Origin: Novosphingobium sp.
GTDB taxonomy: Bacteria; Pseudomonadota; Alphaproteobacteria; Sphingomonadales; Sphingomonadaceae
NCBI RefSeq assembly: GCF_030699305.1
Contig: NZ_JAUYNB010000017.1
Coordinates: forward strand, 113,654-177,653
DNA: 64,000 bases
Reading direction: 5' to 3'
The translations under genes were made by a program, and so were the position numbers. The stretch's first letter is position 1. Every line of letters begins with the position of its first letter. Below, one piece after another: positions 29,168-38,201 of the stretch. The notes beneath the pieces are model-generated. The model saw only the letters and a list, made by a program, of their open reading frames with translations, had not been told where the DNA came from and made no database searches.

Positions 29168-30946
29168 ATGGCAGCCGCACCGATCCTCAGCTGGGAAGGC
29201 CTCAGCCTGCAACAAGGCAATGGCTGGCTGTTCCGCGATCTCGACATTCATGTCGGCCCGCGGGACCGGCTGGCGCTGATCGGGCGCAACGGCGCGGGCA
29301 AGACCACGCTGCTGAAACTGCTGTCGGGCGAAGTCGATGCCGACAAGGGCAACCGCTCGGTCCAGCCCGGCACCCGGATCGTGGTGCTGGAACAGGACCC
29401 GTTCTTCACCGGCTATGCCACGCTGATGGACTTTGCGCTGCACGGCGCAGACGCCCCGCCCCGGCATGAGGTTGAGGCGATCGCCGGGCAGCTTGGCATC
29501 GACATGAGCCGCCCGGCCGACAGCGCCAGCGGCGGGGAACGCCGCCGCGCCGCGCTGGCCCGCGCGCTGGCATCCGAACCGGACCTGCTGCTGCTGGACG
29601 AGCCGACCAACCACCTCGACCTCGCCGCGATTGACTGGCTCGAATCGTGGCTGTCGCGGTTTAACGGCGCGTTCGTGGTGATCAGCCATGACCGGACCTT
29701 CCTGACCCGGCTGACCAAGGCGACGCTGTGGCTGGATCGCGGCTCGATCCGGCGCAAGGAAATCGGGTTCGGCGGCTATGAAACGTGGATGGAAACCGTC
29801 TACGCCGAAGAAGCCCGCGCCGCCGACAAGCTGGACGCCAAGCTGAAGATCGAGGCGCACTGGCTGGAACGCGGCGTTACCGCGCGGCGCAAGCGCAACC
29901 AGGGCCGGCTGGAAAAGCTGTGGGAAATGCGCGCCCAGCGGGCGGCGATGCTCTCCCCCCAAGGCACCGCGAAACTGGGGCTGGCGGTGGACGACGCCAA
30001 GTCCAAAGCCGTGATCGTGGCCGACAAGGTCTGCAAGAATTTTGGTGACCGCCCGATCATCAAGGACTTCACGCTGCGGATCACGCGCGGGGACCGGATC
30101 GGGATCGTCGGATCGAACGGCGCGGGCAAGACCACGCTGCTGAAACTGCTGACCGGCGAACTGGCGCCCGACAGCGGCACCATCACGCTCGCAAAGACCC
30201 TTCAAGGGGTGCTGATCGACCAACAGCGCAGCCTGATGTCGCCTGAAAAGCGCGTCCGCGATGTGCTGGCCGAAGGCGGCGACTGGATCGACGTGCGCGG
30301 GGTGCGCAAGCATATCCAGGGCTACCTGAAGGACTTCCTGTTCGATCCCGGTCTGGTCGAAGCGCGGATCGGCACGCTATCGGGCGGGGAGCGTTCGCGG
30401 CTGCTGCTGGCGCGCGAATTTGCGCGGCTGTCGAACCTGCTGGTGCTGGATGAACCGACCAACGACCTCGACCTCGAAACGCTCGACCTGTTGCAGGAAG
30501 TGATCGCCGATTACGATGGCACCGTGCTGATCGTCAGCCACGACCGCGACTTCCTCGACCGCACGGTCACGATCACGCTGGGACTGGACGGGACCGGCAA
30601 GGTCGATGTCGTCGCCGGCGGCTATGCCGACTGGGAAAAGCAGCGCCAACAGCGCACCGTTTCGGGCAAGCCCAAGGCCGCTGCGCCCGTCACCGCGCCG
30701 CCGCCGCCCCCGCGCAAGGGCAAGCTGTCGTACAAGGACCAGCGCGATTACGATCTGCTGCCGGGGCGGATCGAGGACTTGCTGAAAGTCATCGCCCGCG
30801 ATGAAGCCGCACTGGCCGACCCCGCGCTCTACACCCGCGACCCGGCCAGGTTCGCCGCGCTGACCAAGGCCATCGACGCCGCCCGCGCTGAGAAAGACGC
30901 GGCGGAAGAACGCTGGCTGGATCTGGCCGAGCAGGTCGAGGGCTGA
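29168..30946 (+). CDS. uup: ABC-F family ATPase (Uup-like)
   Basis: A soluble twin-ATPase of the ABC-F class, which acts on ribosomes or, for Uup, on DNA and ribosome-related processes. Two nucleotide-binding domains are visible. The first has IGRNGAGKTTLLKLL, signature SASGGERRRAAL and LLLDEPTNHLDL; the second has VGSNGAGKTTLLKLL, LSGGERSRLLLA and VLDEPTNDLDL. A charged linker of about 80 residues joins them. A proline-rich stretch near 510 and a C-terminal coiled coil follow, the feature that marks Uup. No membrane domain is present. ATG 29168 gives MAAAPILSW. Confidence 0.9.
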   Translation: MAAAPILSWEGLSLQQGNGWLFRDLDIHVGPRDRLALIGRNGAGKTTLLKLLSGEVDADKGNRSVQPGTRIVVLEQDPFFTGYATLMDFALHGADAPPRHEVEAIAGQLGIDMSRPADSASGGERRRAALARALASEPDLLLLDEPTNHLDLAAIDWLESWLSRFNGAFVVISHDRTFLTRLTKATLWLDRGSIRRKEIGFGGYETWMETVYAEEARAADKLDAKLKIEAHWLERGVTARRKRNQGRLEKLWEMRAQRAAMLSPQGTAKLGLAVDDAKSKAVIVADKVCKNFGDRPIIKDFTLRITRGDRIGIVGSNGAGKTTLLKLLTGELAPDSGTITLAKTLQGVLIDQQRSLMSPEKRVRDVLAEGGDWIDVRGVRKHIQGYLKDFLFDPGLVEARIGTLSGGERSRLLLAREFARLSNLLVLDEPTNDLDLETLDLLQEVIADYDGTVLIVSHDRDFLDRTVTITLGLDGTGKVDVVAGGYADWEKQRQQRTVSGKPKAAAPVTAPPPPPRKGKLSYKDQRDYDLLPGRIEDLLKVIARDEAALADPALYTRDPARFAALTKAIDAARAEKDAAEERWLDLAEQVEG

Positions 30947-30950
30947 GCGC

Positions 30951-31421
30951 TCAGCCGATCCGGTAAAACCCCGCGACCCGGTCCAGCGCCAGTTTCAGCA
31001 CCAGCTTGCCGCTGCGGACCGGCCAGGCCAGCGCGCGTTCGGCGTCGGGCAGCGGCTCGCCCGCGCAGACCACGCGCCACAGCACGTCGGACAGGCCCGG
31101 CCCCGCCGCCGCAATCGCTGCGTCGAAGCGCTGGCGCGCGGCGAGCTGGCGTTCGCCGGGGTTCAGGCCGCGTTCGCCGCTGCCCCTGGTCCGCACCGCG
31201 TCCCAGCGCATCGTGACCCCGGCGGACAGCTGCGCCATTTCCCAATCCCGGCGCAAGGCTTCCCCGGCGGCAAACTGCGCATCGGACAAGTGCCCGCGCG
31301 CATGCAGCCAGCCGAGCGGGCTTTCCGCCAGGTTCACGGTCACCCGGCGGCGACCGACGCGCGGCGGGGTGCGCAGCGGGCCGGTTTCATCCAGTTCAAC
31401 CTCTTTCAGAATGCGCGTCAT
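30951..31421 (-). CDS. DUF6456 domain protein
   Basis: A 156-residue cytoplasmic protein of a family restricted mainly to alphaproteobacteria and of unknown function. The family pattern is seen in VNLAESPLGWLHARGHLSDAQ, FAAGEALRRDWEMAQL, the run from GPGLSDVLWRVVCAGEPLPDAE, and a closing KLVLKLALDRVAGFY. The C-terminal third resembles a replication-initiator or phage-regulator-like helical fold. GGGAG precedes ATG 31421 by about 8 bases. It is convergent with the ABC-F gene (4-base gap) and divergent from the XRE gene. Confidence 0.82.
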   Translation of the reverse strand: MTRILKEVELDETGPLRTPPRVGRRRVTVNLAESPLGWLHARGHLSDAQFAAGEALRRDWEMAQLSAGVTMRWDAVRTRGSGERGLNPGERQLAARQRFDAAIAAAGPGLSDVLWRVVCAGEPLPDAERALAWPVRSGKLVLKLALDRVAGFYRIG

Positions 31422-31519
31422 GCTGGCTCCCTTGGTTAGCCTCGATTCGCCCAGGGACTTGCCAAATCGGACTGATTGTAGGAAAGCGCTAAAACCATTC
31501 TGGTTAAAGGTCCGCCGCC

Positions 31520-32092
31520 ATGATCAACCGCATCCGTGACATTCGCCGCGCCATGAACCTGACGCTCGCCGATGTGGCCGCGCGCTGCACCCCGCCCACC
31601 ACCGCGCAGACGATCGGGCGGCTGGAAACCGGGATGCGGCAATTGTCGCTGACCTGGATGAACCGGATCGCCGCCGCGCTGGACGTTGAACCGGAACTGC
31701 TGGTGCGCACGGAATCCGACGATACCCCGCATTACATCGCCCGGATGACCGAGGCCGGGACCGAACCGCTGACCGAACCGCGCGACGCGATCCTGCCGAC
31801 CGCGCTGATCGGCGAAGGTGTGCTGGTGGTGCTGGCGGTGGAAGCGAGCGCCGGGGAATACCGCGCCGGGGATCAGGTCTGGCTGCGGCAGGTCGGGCCA
31901 GATGGCTTCGGCAAGCTGCTCAACCGCGATGTGCTGGCCCCGCGCGCGGGCGGGCGGTTCGCGTTCGGGCGGATGATTGACCGGGATGGCACGCGCATCG
32001 CGCTGCTGCCGCCGGGGCAAGGCACCCGGCAAGTGGTGATCGACCATCCGGCCTGGCTGGCGGGCGCCGAAATGCTGGTGCGCAAGCTGTGA
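31520..32092 (+). CDS. XRE-family transcriptional regulator
   Basis: The 190-residue protein has an N-terminal helix-turn-helix of about 60 residues: RIRDIRRAMNLTLADVAARC, then TIGRLETGMRQLSLTWMNRIAAAL. The C-terminal part (EGVLVVLAVEASAGEYRAGDQVWL) resembles the LexA/S24 substrate-binding fold, but I see no catalytic Ser/Lys dyad. It is therefore probably a sensor or dimerisation domain. The stop codon overlaps the start of the next glycosyltransferase gene (GTGA). It is probably cytoplasmic and its ligand is unknown. Confidence 0.8.
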   Translation: MINRIRDIRRAMNLTLADVAARCTPPTTAQTIGRLETGMRQLSLTWMNRIAAALDVEPELLVRTESDDTPHYIARMTEAGTEPLTEPRDAILPTALIGEGVLVVLAVEASAGEYRAGDQVWLRQVGPDGFGKLLNRDVLAPRAGGRFAFGRMIDRDGTRIALLPPGQGTRQVVIDHPAWLAGAEMLVRKL

Positions 32093-33273
32093 GCCGCCCC
32101 TTGCGGGTGCTGTCGCTCAGCACGCTTTACCCTAATGACCAGACCCCCAATTTCGGGGTGTTCGTGGAACGCCAGATGCAGGCCGTGGCGGCGCGCGGCG
32201 ATGTGGAACTGACGCTGATCAACCCCATCGGGCTGCCGCCCTTCCCGCTCTCGCTCCACCCGCGTTACCGGGCCTTGCGCGGCGTAGCGGCGGTCGAGCA
32301 GCGCGGCGGCGTGCCAGTGCTGCGCCCGCGCTTTACCCTGCTGCCGGGGATCGGCGGGCGCTTCAACGCGGGCGCGATTGCCCGTGCGGTGCTGCCATTG
32401 GCGCGCGCACTGCACGGCGATGCAGCGTTCGATCTGGTCGATGCGCAGTTCTTCTATCCCGATGGCCCGGCAGCGGTGCGGATCGGGCAGGCGCTGAACC
32501 TCCCGACCTCGATCAAGGCGCGCGGCGCGGACATTCACCACTGGGGCCGCGCCCCCGGCACCGCACGGCAAGTGCGCGAGGCGGGGCAAGCCGCGACCGG
32601 ACTGCTCGCCGTCGCGGGCGGGATCGCGGACGACATGGCCGCACTGGGCATCCCGCGTGACAAGATCACGATCCACCGCACCGGGCTGGACCGCCAAGTG
32701 TTCCGCCCGCTCGACAAGGCCGAAGCGCGGGCGCGGCTGGGCTTGCCGCAAGCTGTGCCGGTGCTCGCCACGGTCGGCGCGCTGATCCCGCGCAAGGGGC
32801 AGGCGTTCGCCATCGATGCACTGGCACAGTTGCCGGACGCGCACCTGTTGCTCGCCGGATCGGGCGCGGACGAAGCGCCCTTGCGCGCCCGCGCCGCCAC
32901 ACTGGGGCTGACGGATCGGGTCCATTTCCTCGGCGCGGTCCCGCATGGCGATCTGCCGTGGGTGCTGTCCGCCGCCGATGTGTTCGTGCTGCCGACCGCC
33001 AGCGAAGGGCTGGCCAATGCCTGGGTCGAGGCGCTGGCCTGCGGCACCCCGGTCGTCACCACCCCGATCCCCGGCGCGCAGGAGCTGCTGACCGATCCGG
33101 CGTGGGGCCGCATGACCCCGCGCGATGGCACTGCGATTGCAGCGGCTGTGCGCGAATTGCTCGCCGCGCCCCCGGCCCGCGCCGATGTGCTGCGCGGCGC
33201 TGCTCCGTTCAGCTGGGAAGCCAACGCCGCTGCACTGGTAGAGCACTGGCGCGGACTGGCTGGGGGGGGATAA
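32089..33273 (+). CDS. GT4-family glycosyltransferase
   Basis: A 394-residue retaining GT-B glycosyltransferase with LSLSTLYPNDQTPNFGVFVERQ at the N-terminus. The donor-binding C-terminal domain contains VGALIPRKGQ, FLGAVPHGDLPWVLSAADVFVLPTASEG with the conserved EG, and WVEALACGTPVVTT. It could act in exopolysaccharide, LPS or glycolipid synthesis, but no other sugar gene lies nearby, so acceptor and donor are unknown. It starts at GTG 32089 inside the stop of the XRE gene, so translation is coupled. Confidence 0.88.
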   Translation: MSRPLRVLSLSTLYPNDQTPNFGVFVERQMQAVAARGDVELTLINPIGLPPFPLSLHPRYRALRGVAAVEQRGGVPVLRPRFTLLPGIGGRFNAGAIARAVLPLARALHGDAAFDLVDAQFFYPDGPAAVRIGQALNLPTSIKARGADIHHWGRAPGTARQVREAGQAATGLLAVAGGIADDMAALGIPRDKITIHRTGLDRQVFRPLDKAEARARLGLPQAVPVLATVGALIPRKGQAFAIDALAQLPDAHLLLAGSGADEAPLRARAATLGLTDRVHFLGAVPHGDLPWVLSAADVFVLPTASEGLANAWVEALACGTPVVTTPIPGAQELLTDPAWGRMTPRDGTAIAAAVRELLAAPPARADVLRGAAPFSWEANAAALVEHWRGLAGGG

Positions 33274-33300
33274 CCCGCCCCCCTGCTCGTCCGCAGCGGA

Positions 33301-34050
33301 TCAGAACTGCGGCTTGCGCTTGGCGAGGAAGGCGGAAGCCCCTTCGTGAAAATCCGCCCCGCTGAATGCCGCCGCGAAAGTTGCCAGCGTGTCTGCATCG
33401 TCATCGGTCTGGCCGTCCAGCACGCGGCGGACGAACTGCTTGGTTCCGCTGGCGCAGAAGCTCGAATTTCCGGCAATGGTCGCGATCAGGTCTTCGGCAT
33501 CAGCGCCCAGCTGTTCGACCAGCCCGATCCGCAGCGCTTCGGCGGCATCCAGCAGCGCGCCAGTGTAAAGGATTCGCCGCGCCTGTCCGGGGCCAACAAG
33601 GTCGATCAGCAGCTTGGTATCGTGCAGCGGATAGACCAGCCCCAGTTTCGCCGGGGTAATCCCCAGCCGTGCGCGCGGGGTCGCCACCCGGATATCGCAG
33701 GCCAGCGCCAGCCCGCAGCCACCGCCGATGCAATCGCCATCGATGAACGCTATGGTCGGCTTGGCCGCGCGGGTCAGTTCATATTGCGCGGCGTTGATCG
33801 CCGCCTGATTGGCCGCCAGCCACTCCGCATTGTCGCGGTTGGCCATCATCTCGCCAATGTCGGCCCCGGCGCAGAACGCCCCGTCACCGGCAGCGCGCAG
33901 CACGATCACCCGCACCGCCGGATCGGCCACCGCCTGCGCCACCAGCCCCGGCAGCATCAGCCACATCGCCTGATTGAACGCGTTGCGCTTGTCCGCGCGG
34001 TCAATCAGCAGGTGCGCGGTCGCACCGTCGGTTTCCAGCCGCAGCGTCAT
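33301..34050 (-). CDS. Enoyl-CoA hydratase/isomerase family protein (crotonase fold)
   Basis: The 249-residue protein has the crotonase CoA and oxyanion features: the ADKRNAF segment, GDGAFCAGADIGEM and GDCIGGGCGLALACDIRV. The two glutamates used by enoyl-CoA hydratases are missing: Gly113 occupies the Glu144 position (rat numbering) and Ala134 the Glu164 position. It therefore probably performs another crotonase reaction such as isomerisation, thioester hydrolysis or decarboxylation. Its ATG overlaps the stop of the deacetylase remnant as ATGA. The substrate is unknown. Confidence 0.85.
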   Translation of the reverse strand: MTLRLETDGATAHLLIDRADKRNAFNQAMWLMLPGLVAQAVADPAVRVIVLRAAGDGAFCAGADIGEMMANRDNAEWLAANQAAINAAQYELTRAAKPTIAFIDGDCIGGGCGLALACDIRVATPRARLGITPAKLGLVYPLHDTKLLIDLVGPGQARRILYTGALLDAAEALRIGLVEQLGADAEDLIATIAGNSSFCASGTKQFVRRVLDGQTDDDADTLATFAAAFSGADFHEGASAFLAKRKPQF

Positions 34051-34262
34051 GCCGGTGCCACGCAGGCAAAGTGCGCGGCAATTTCCCCGCGCGCGGCGGC
34101 GTGGCGGAAAAACTTCTCCAGCGGCCAGTTCCGGCCCGGCCGGCCAATCAACCGCAAATGCAGCCCCAACAACATCATCCTGGGATTCTCCTGTTCATCG
34201 TCACGGTCAAGCTGGTCGAAGTTGCGGCGGGCATAGTCAAGCCAGCTTTCCGGCGGCACGGA
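34047..34262 (-). pseudogene. 3' remnant of a polysaccharide deacetylase (PuuE-like)
   Basis: The frame ending at 34047 encodes about 70 residues that match only the C-terminal end of polysaccharide-deacetylase/allantoinase PuuE-like proteins: SWLDYARRNFDQLDRD, MMLLGLHLRLIGRPGR, then PLEKFFRHAAARGEI. The catalytic N-terminal NodB barrel is absent, and upstream sequence is the purC leader. The only nearby start is a GTG at about 34262 without a ribosome-binding site. The stop overlaps the crotonase ATG (ATGA), as would a functional operon partner, so the deletion appears to have spared the coupling. A short functional peptide cannot be excluded. Confidence 0.7.
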
Positions 34263-34393
34263 GGATTCGGCCTGATTGCCACGTCGGCAGAGCTGGACTG
34301 GCGGATTTTCAGCGATCCCGGTTGAGCGGTTTTCCCCAAACCCACCGCCACGTTGCACGCCTGCGCCAAATCGCGTAGAGGCTTGGCCGTTCG

Positions 34394-34443
34394 CCCCGGC
34401 TGCGCGAGTCATCCAGACTCGCATTTGCCGGGGCTTGGTTTTT
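34394..34443 (+). promoter_or_regulatory. Stem-loop with T-run in purC leader (possible attenuator)
   Basis: An outer stem CCCCGGC/GCCGGGG and an inner stem GCGAGTC/GACTCGC with loop ATCCA form a strong hairpin at 34394-34433. Five T residues follow at 34439-34443, just before the purC ribosome-binding site GAGGA. A -35-like TTGCAC lies at 34353-34358 upstream, so the hairpin would be in the leader RNA. Confidence 0.5.
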
Positions 34444-34457
34444 CGAGGAACGTGATG

Positions 34458-35240
34458 ATGTCTCGTCGCCGGCAGATCTACGAAGGCAAGGCCAAGATCC
34501 TGTATGAAGGCCCCGAACCGGGCACGCTGATCCAGTATTTCAAGGACGATGCGACCGCGTTCAACGCCCAGAAAAAGGGCACGATCAACGGTAAGGGCGT
34601 GATCAACAACCGCATCAGCGAGTATGTGTTCACCCGCCTGAACCACATCGGCATCCCGACCCACTTCATCAAGCGGCTGAACATGCGTGAACAGCTGGTC
34701 CGGCAGGTCGAAATCGTGCCGATCGAAGTGGTCGTGCGCAACGTCGCCGCCGGTTCGATCAGCACGCGTCTGGGCATTCCCGAAGGCGAACCGCTGCCGC
34801 ACACCCTGATCGAATACTATTACAAGGACGATGCGCTGGGCGATCCGCTGATCGCGGAAGAGCACATTGCCTGCTTCGGCTGGGCCAACAACGAGGAAAT
34901 GCAGGACATTTCCTCGATGGCGATCCGGATCAACGATTTCATGTCCGGGATGTTTGCCGCAATCAACATCCGGCTGGTGGATTTCAAGCTGGAGTTCGGG
35001 CGGATCTGGGACGGCGATTTCAGCCGCGTGATCCTGGCCGATGAAATCAGCCCCGATGGCTGCCGCCTGTGGGACATGGTGACCGGCGAAAAGCTCGACA
35101 AGGACCGCTTCCGGCGCGATCTCGGCGGCGAAGAAGAAGCCTATCAGGAAGTCGCCCGCCGCCTTGGCCTGCTGGACACCGACAACGGGCCGAGCGAAGT
35201 GCTCGACCTGTCGGCCCACCGCAAGCTGCGCGGCAAGTAA
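34458..35240 (+). CDS. purC: Phosphoribosylaminoimidazole-succinocarboxamide synthase
   Basis: PurC (SAICAR synthetase) joins CAIR and aspartate in de novo purine synthesis. The 260-residue product begins [15 protein letters not shown] and has KDDATAFN, the aspartate-binding [10 protein letters not shown] and the C-terminal [26 protein letters not shown] region split by the signature. Two tandem ATGs exist at 34455 and 34458. I chose the second because GAGGA is 8 bases upstream. A strong hairpin follows the stop. purS and purQ lie 3.8 kb downstream on the same strand. Confidence 0.96.
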   Translation: MSRRRQIYEGKAKILYEGPEPGTLIQYFKDDATAFNAQKKGTINGKGVINNRISEYVFTRLNHIGIPTHFIKRLNMREQLVRQVEIVPIEVVVRNVAAGSISTRLGIPEGEPLPHTLIEYYYKDDALGDPLIAEEHIACFGWANNEEMQDISSMAIRINDFMSGMFAAINIRLVDFKLEFGRIWDGDFSRVILADEISPDGCRLWDMVTGEKLDKDRFRRDLGGEEEAYQEVARRLGLLDTDNGPSEVLDLSAHRKLRGK

Positions 35241-35245
35241 GCTTC

Positions 35246-35276
35246 GGCCTCCTCCCCCCTCGCGGGGGAGGAGGCC
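35246..35276 (+). terminator. Hairpin after purC
   Basis: A perfect 13-bp stem, GGCCTCCTCCCCC with its complement, has a 5-base loop 5 bases past the purC stop. There is no T-run, so it may be a processing or Rho-linked signal, or a solo G/C-block repeat. Confidence 0.55.
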
Positions 35277-35313
35277 CCTTGCCCCGGCGGGCACATTGCG
35301 GCACGACGCCGGG

Positions 35314-38184
35314 ATGCTATCGCGCAAGTTCCTGCTCGCCCTGTCGATTTCCACGTTTGCCCTGTCCGCCTGCGCCCCGCGCAGCGAAGGACTGGCTTCT
35401 GCCTCTGGCGCAACCGCACTGCCGCCCCGCCCGACCTGGGCGTTCGAGGCGAGCGACGTGCCGGTCGATCCGGGCTACCGGTTCGGCCAGCTGGAAAATG
35501 GCATGCGCTATGTCATCCGCAGCAACGCCACGCCCAAGGGGACCGGGATGGTGCGGATGCAGGTCGCCGCCGGATCGCTCGACGAGGAAGAGAGCGAGCG
35601 CGGCTTTGCCCACTATGTCGAGCATATGGCCTTCAACGGCAGCACCAACCTGCCCGAAGGCGAAATGGTGAAGCTGCTGGAACGGCAGGGGCTGGCGTTT
35701 GGCGCGCACACCAACGCCAGCACCAGTTATGATCGCACGACCTATATGCTCGATCTGCCGCGCGGTGATCCCGCGCTGCTCGATACCGCGCTGATGATCA
35801 TGCGCGAAACCGCCAGCGAACTGGTGATTTCGCCCGACGCGGTGGAGCGCGAGCGCGGCGTGGTGCTGGCCGAAATGCGCGATCGCAATACCTTTGCCCT
35901 GCGCAATTATCAGGACAGCCAGGAATTCCTGGCCCCCGACGCGCGGTTTACCCAGCGTCTTGCCATCGGCACCGCCGAAACGCTGAACGCGGCCACGGCG
36001 GAGAGCCTGCGCGCGTTCTGGCAGCGCGAATATGTGCCGCGCCACACCACGCTGCTGATCGTCGGCGATTTCGACGCGGCCGAAGTCGAGGCCGCGATCC
36101 AGCGCCGGTTCGGCGACTGGCGCCCCGCCCCGGCGCAGCCGCAGCCCAGCCCCGGCCCGCTTGATCCCAAGGCGGCGGACAAGGTCGATGTGTTCGTCGA
36201 TCCGGCGCTGTCCGAACGGATCATCGCCACCCGGATCGGCCCCTGGCTGGATGAGCGTGACAGCATTGCCCAGCGGCGCGAAAACCTGCTGCGCCAGATC
36301 GGCTATGCCATTCTCAACCGCCGCCTGCTCAGCCGCACGCGCGAAGGGAATGCGCCGTTCCGCAGCGCAGGGCTTGGCTCCGGCGATGTCTTCCGCGTGG
36401 GCCGCACCACCAGCATCGCGGTCGATACCGTGGACGGCAAATGGCAGCGCGGCCTGACCGAGGCGGTGAAGGAATATCGCCGCGCGCTGCGCTATGGCTT
36501 CAGCGCGCCGGAAGTGGCCGAACAGGTCGCCAATATCCGCAAAGCCAACCTCAACGCGGCGGCATCGGAAAGCACGCGCAGCCATTCGCAGCTGCTGGGC
36601 GCGGCGCTGGCGCTGATCAACGACGATCAAGTGCCCGATCTGCCGTCCCGCGCGCTCGACCGGCTGGAAGCGTTCATCCCGCTGATTACGCCTGAAACGG
36701 TGATGGCGGCGCTCCAGCGCGAACTGGTCCCACTGGAAGCACCGCTGCTGCGCTTTCACGGGCGGCGCGATCCCGAAGGCGGGGCCGGCGCAATCCGCGC
36801 CGCGTGGGATGCGGCGATGCGCGCGCCGATCAAGCCGCTGGCAGCGAAAACCACCAGCACTTTTGCCTATACCGATTTCGGCCCCGCCGGGACGGTGGTC
36901 AGCGATACGCCCGAGCCGCTGCTGGGCATCCGCCAGCTGCGCTTTGCCAACGGCGTGCGGCTGAACCTGAAGCGCACCGCAATCGAGAAGGAACGCGTGC
37001 TGGTGCAGCTGTCGGTCGATGGCGGGCAATTGCTCAGGACGCGGGAAAATCCGCATGCCACCAACATGATGTCCGTGTTCGCGCAAGGCGGCCTTGGCCA
37101 GCACAGCCGCGATGAACTGGATTCGCTGCTGGCTGGCCGGACGGTTTCGGCCGGCCTCAGCGCCACCGACGAAACCTTTGTGGCGCTGGCCGGAACGACG
37201 CCGTCCGATCTGGAACTGCAATTGCAGATGTTCACCGCCCAGCTGACCGAACCGGGCTATCGCCGCGAGGGCGAGGTGCTGTTCCGCCAGACGATCAACA
37301 ACATGTTCGCATCGCTGCGCGCCACGCCGGGCAGCGCGCTGAATGCCGATCTGGGCGCGATCCTGTCTGACAATGACCCGCGCTTCAGCCTGGGCAAGGT
37401 CGAGGAATGGCGCGCGCTGACGTTTGACAAGCTGAAAACCGATGTCTCCGAACGGCTCGCCAACGGCGCGGTCGAAATCGGGCTGGTCGGCGATTTCGAC
37501 GAGGATCAGGCGATCGCGCTGGTCGGCAAGACACTCGGCGCGCTACCCCCGCGTGAGGCGGAGTTCCGCGCTTATGCCGACCGCCGGACCCGCCCCTTCA
37601 CCGCCGACCGCAGCCCCCGGACGCTGCGCCACACCGGCGCGAAGGATCAGGCGCTGCTGACCCTGACCTGGCCGACGCGCGACGGGGAAGACCCGGTCGC
37701 CGCGCTGGAATTGCAGGTGCTGGACCGGGTGGTGCAACTGGCGATCACCGACACCTTGCGCGAAAAGCTGGGCAAGGCCTATTCCCCCGGCGTGAACAGC
37801 AATGCCTCGCGCACCTGGCGGGGCTATGGGACGTTCTCGATCAACGCCTCGGTCGATGTCGGCCAGATCGCCGCGACCCGCGCCGCGATCCTTGAGACGC
37901 TGGCCACGCTGCGCGGCGCGCCGATCAGCGCCGACATGCTGCTGCGCGCCCGCGCGCCGATGCTCGAAGGGTTCGACAACGCGCTCAAGACCAATGGCGG
38001 CTGGCTGACTTATGTCGACCGCGCCCAGACCGAAGCCGACCGGATCGAGCGCTATACCCGCGCGAAAGAGCGGACTGCGGCGATCACGCCCGCGCGGTTG
38101 CAGGAACTGGTCCGGCAATACCTGACCGATGCCGGAGCGGTCGAAGTCACGGTGCTGCCCGAAGGGGTCGATCCGCCGCAGTAG
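35314..38184 (+). CDS. M16-family zinc peptidase, lipoprotein
   Basis: A 956-residue insulinase-like metallopeptidase with two M16 halves. The signal peptide ends in a lipobox LSAC (Cys20), so the enzyme is membrane-anchored in the periplasm. The zinc motif HYVEH is at residues 100-104. The third ligand is probably Glu178 or Glu180 in VERERGVVLAE, the normal distance away. The second half (from about 520) lacks the motif and forms the inactive lid, ending with DTLREKLGKAYSPGV. It is similar to PqqL-type peptidases. It is separated from purC by a hairpin and followed by a Pho-box-like site. Confidence 0.92.
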   Translation: MLSRKFLLALSISTFALSACAPRSEGLASASGATALPPRPTWAFEASDVPVDPGYRFGQLENGMRYVIRSNATPKGTGMVRMQVAAGSLDEEESERGFAHYVEHMAFNGSTNLPEGEMVKLLERQGLAFGAHTNASTSYDRTTYMLDLPRGDPALLDTALMIMRETASELVISPDAVERERGVVLAEMRDRNTFALRNYQDSQEFLAPDARFTQRLAIGTAETLNAATAESLRAFWQREYVPRHTTLLIVGDFDAAEVEAAIQRRFGDWRPAPAQPQPSPGPLDPKAADKVDVFVDPALSERIIATRIGPWLDERDSIAQRRENLLRQIGYAILNRRLLSRTREGNAPFRSAGLGSGDVFRVGRTTSIAVDTVDGKWQRGLTEAVKEYRRALRYGFSAPEVAEQVANIRKANLNAAASESTRSHSQLLGAALALINDDQVPDLPSRALDRLEAFIPLITPETVMAALQRELVPLEAPLLRFHGRRDPEGGAGAIRAAWDAAMRAPIKPLAAKTTSTFAYTDFGPAGTVVSDTPEPLLGIRQLRFANGVRLNLKRTAIEKERVLVQLSVDGGQLLRTRENPHATNMMSVFAQGGLGQHSRDELDSLLAGRTVSAGLSATDETFVALAGTTPSDLELQLQMFTAQLTEPGYRREGEVLFRQTINNMFASLRATPGSALNADLGAILSDNDPRFSLGKVEEWRALTFDKLKTDVSERLANGAVEIGLVGDFDEDQAIALVGKTLGALPPREAEFRAYADRRTRPFTADRSPRTLRHTGAKDQALLTLTWPTRDGEDPVAALELQVLDRVVQLAITDTLREKLGKAYSPGVNSNASRTWRGYGTFSINASVDVGQIAATRAAILETLATLRGAPISADMLLRARAPMLEGFDNALKTNGGWLTYVDRAQTEADRIERYTRAKERTAAITPARLQELVRQYLTDAGAVEVTVLPEGVDPPQ

Positions 38185-38201
38185 CCTGAACTGACGGATT
38201 A

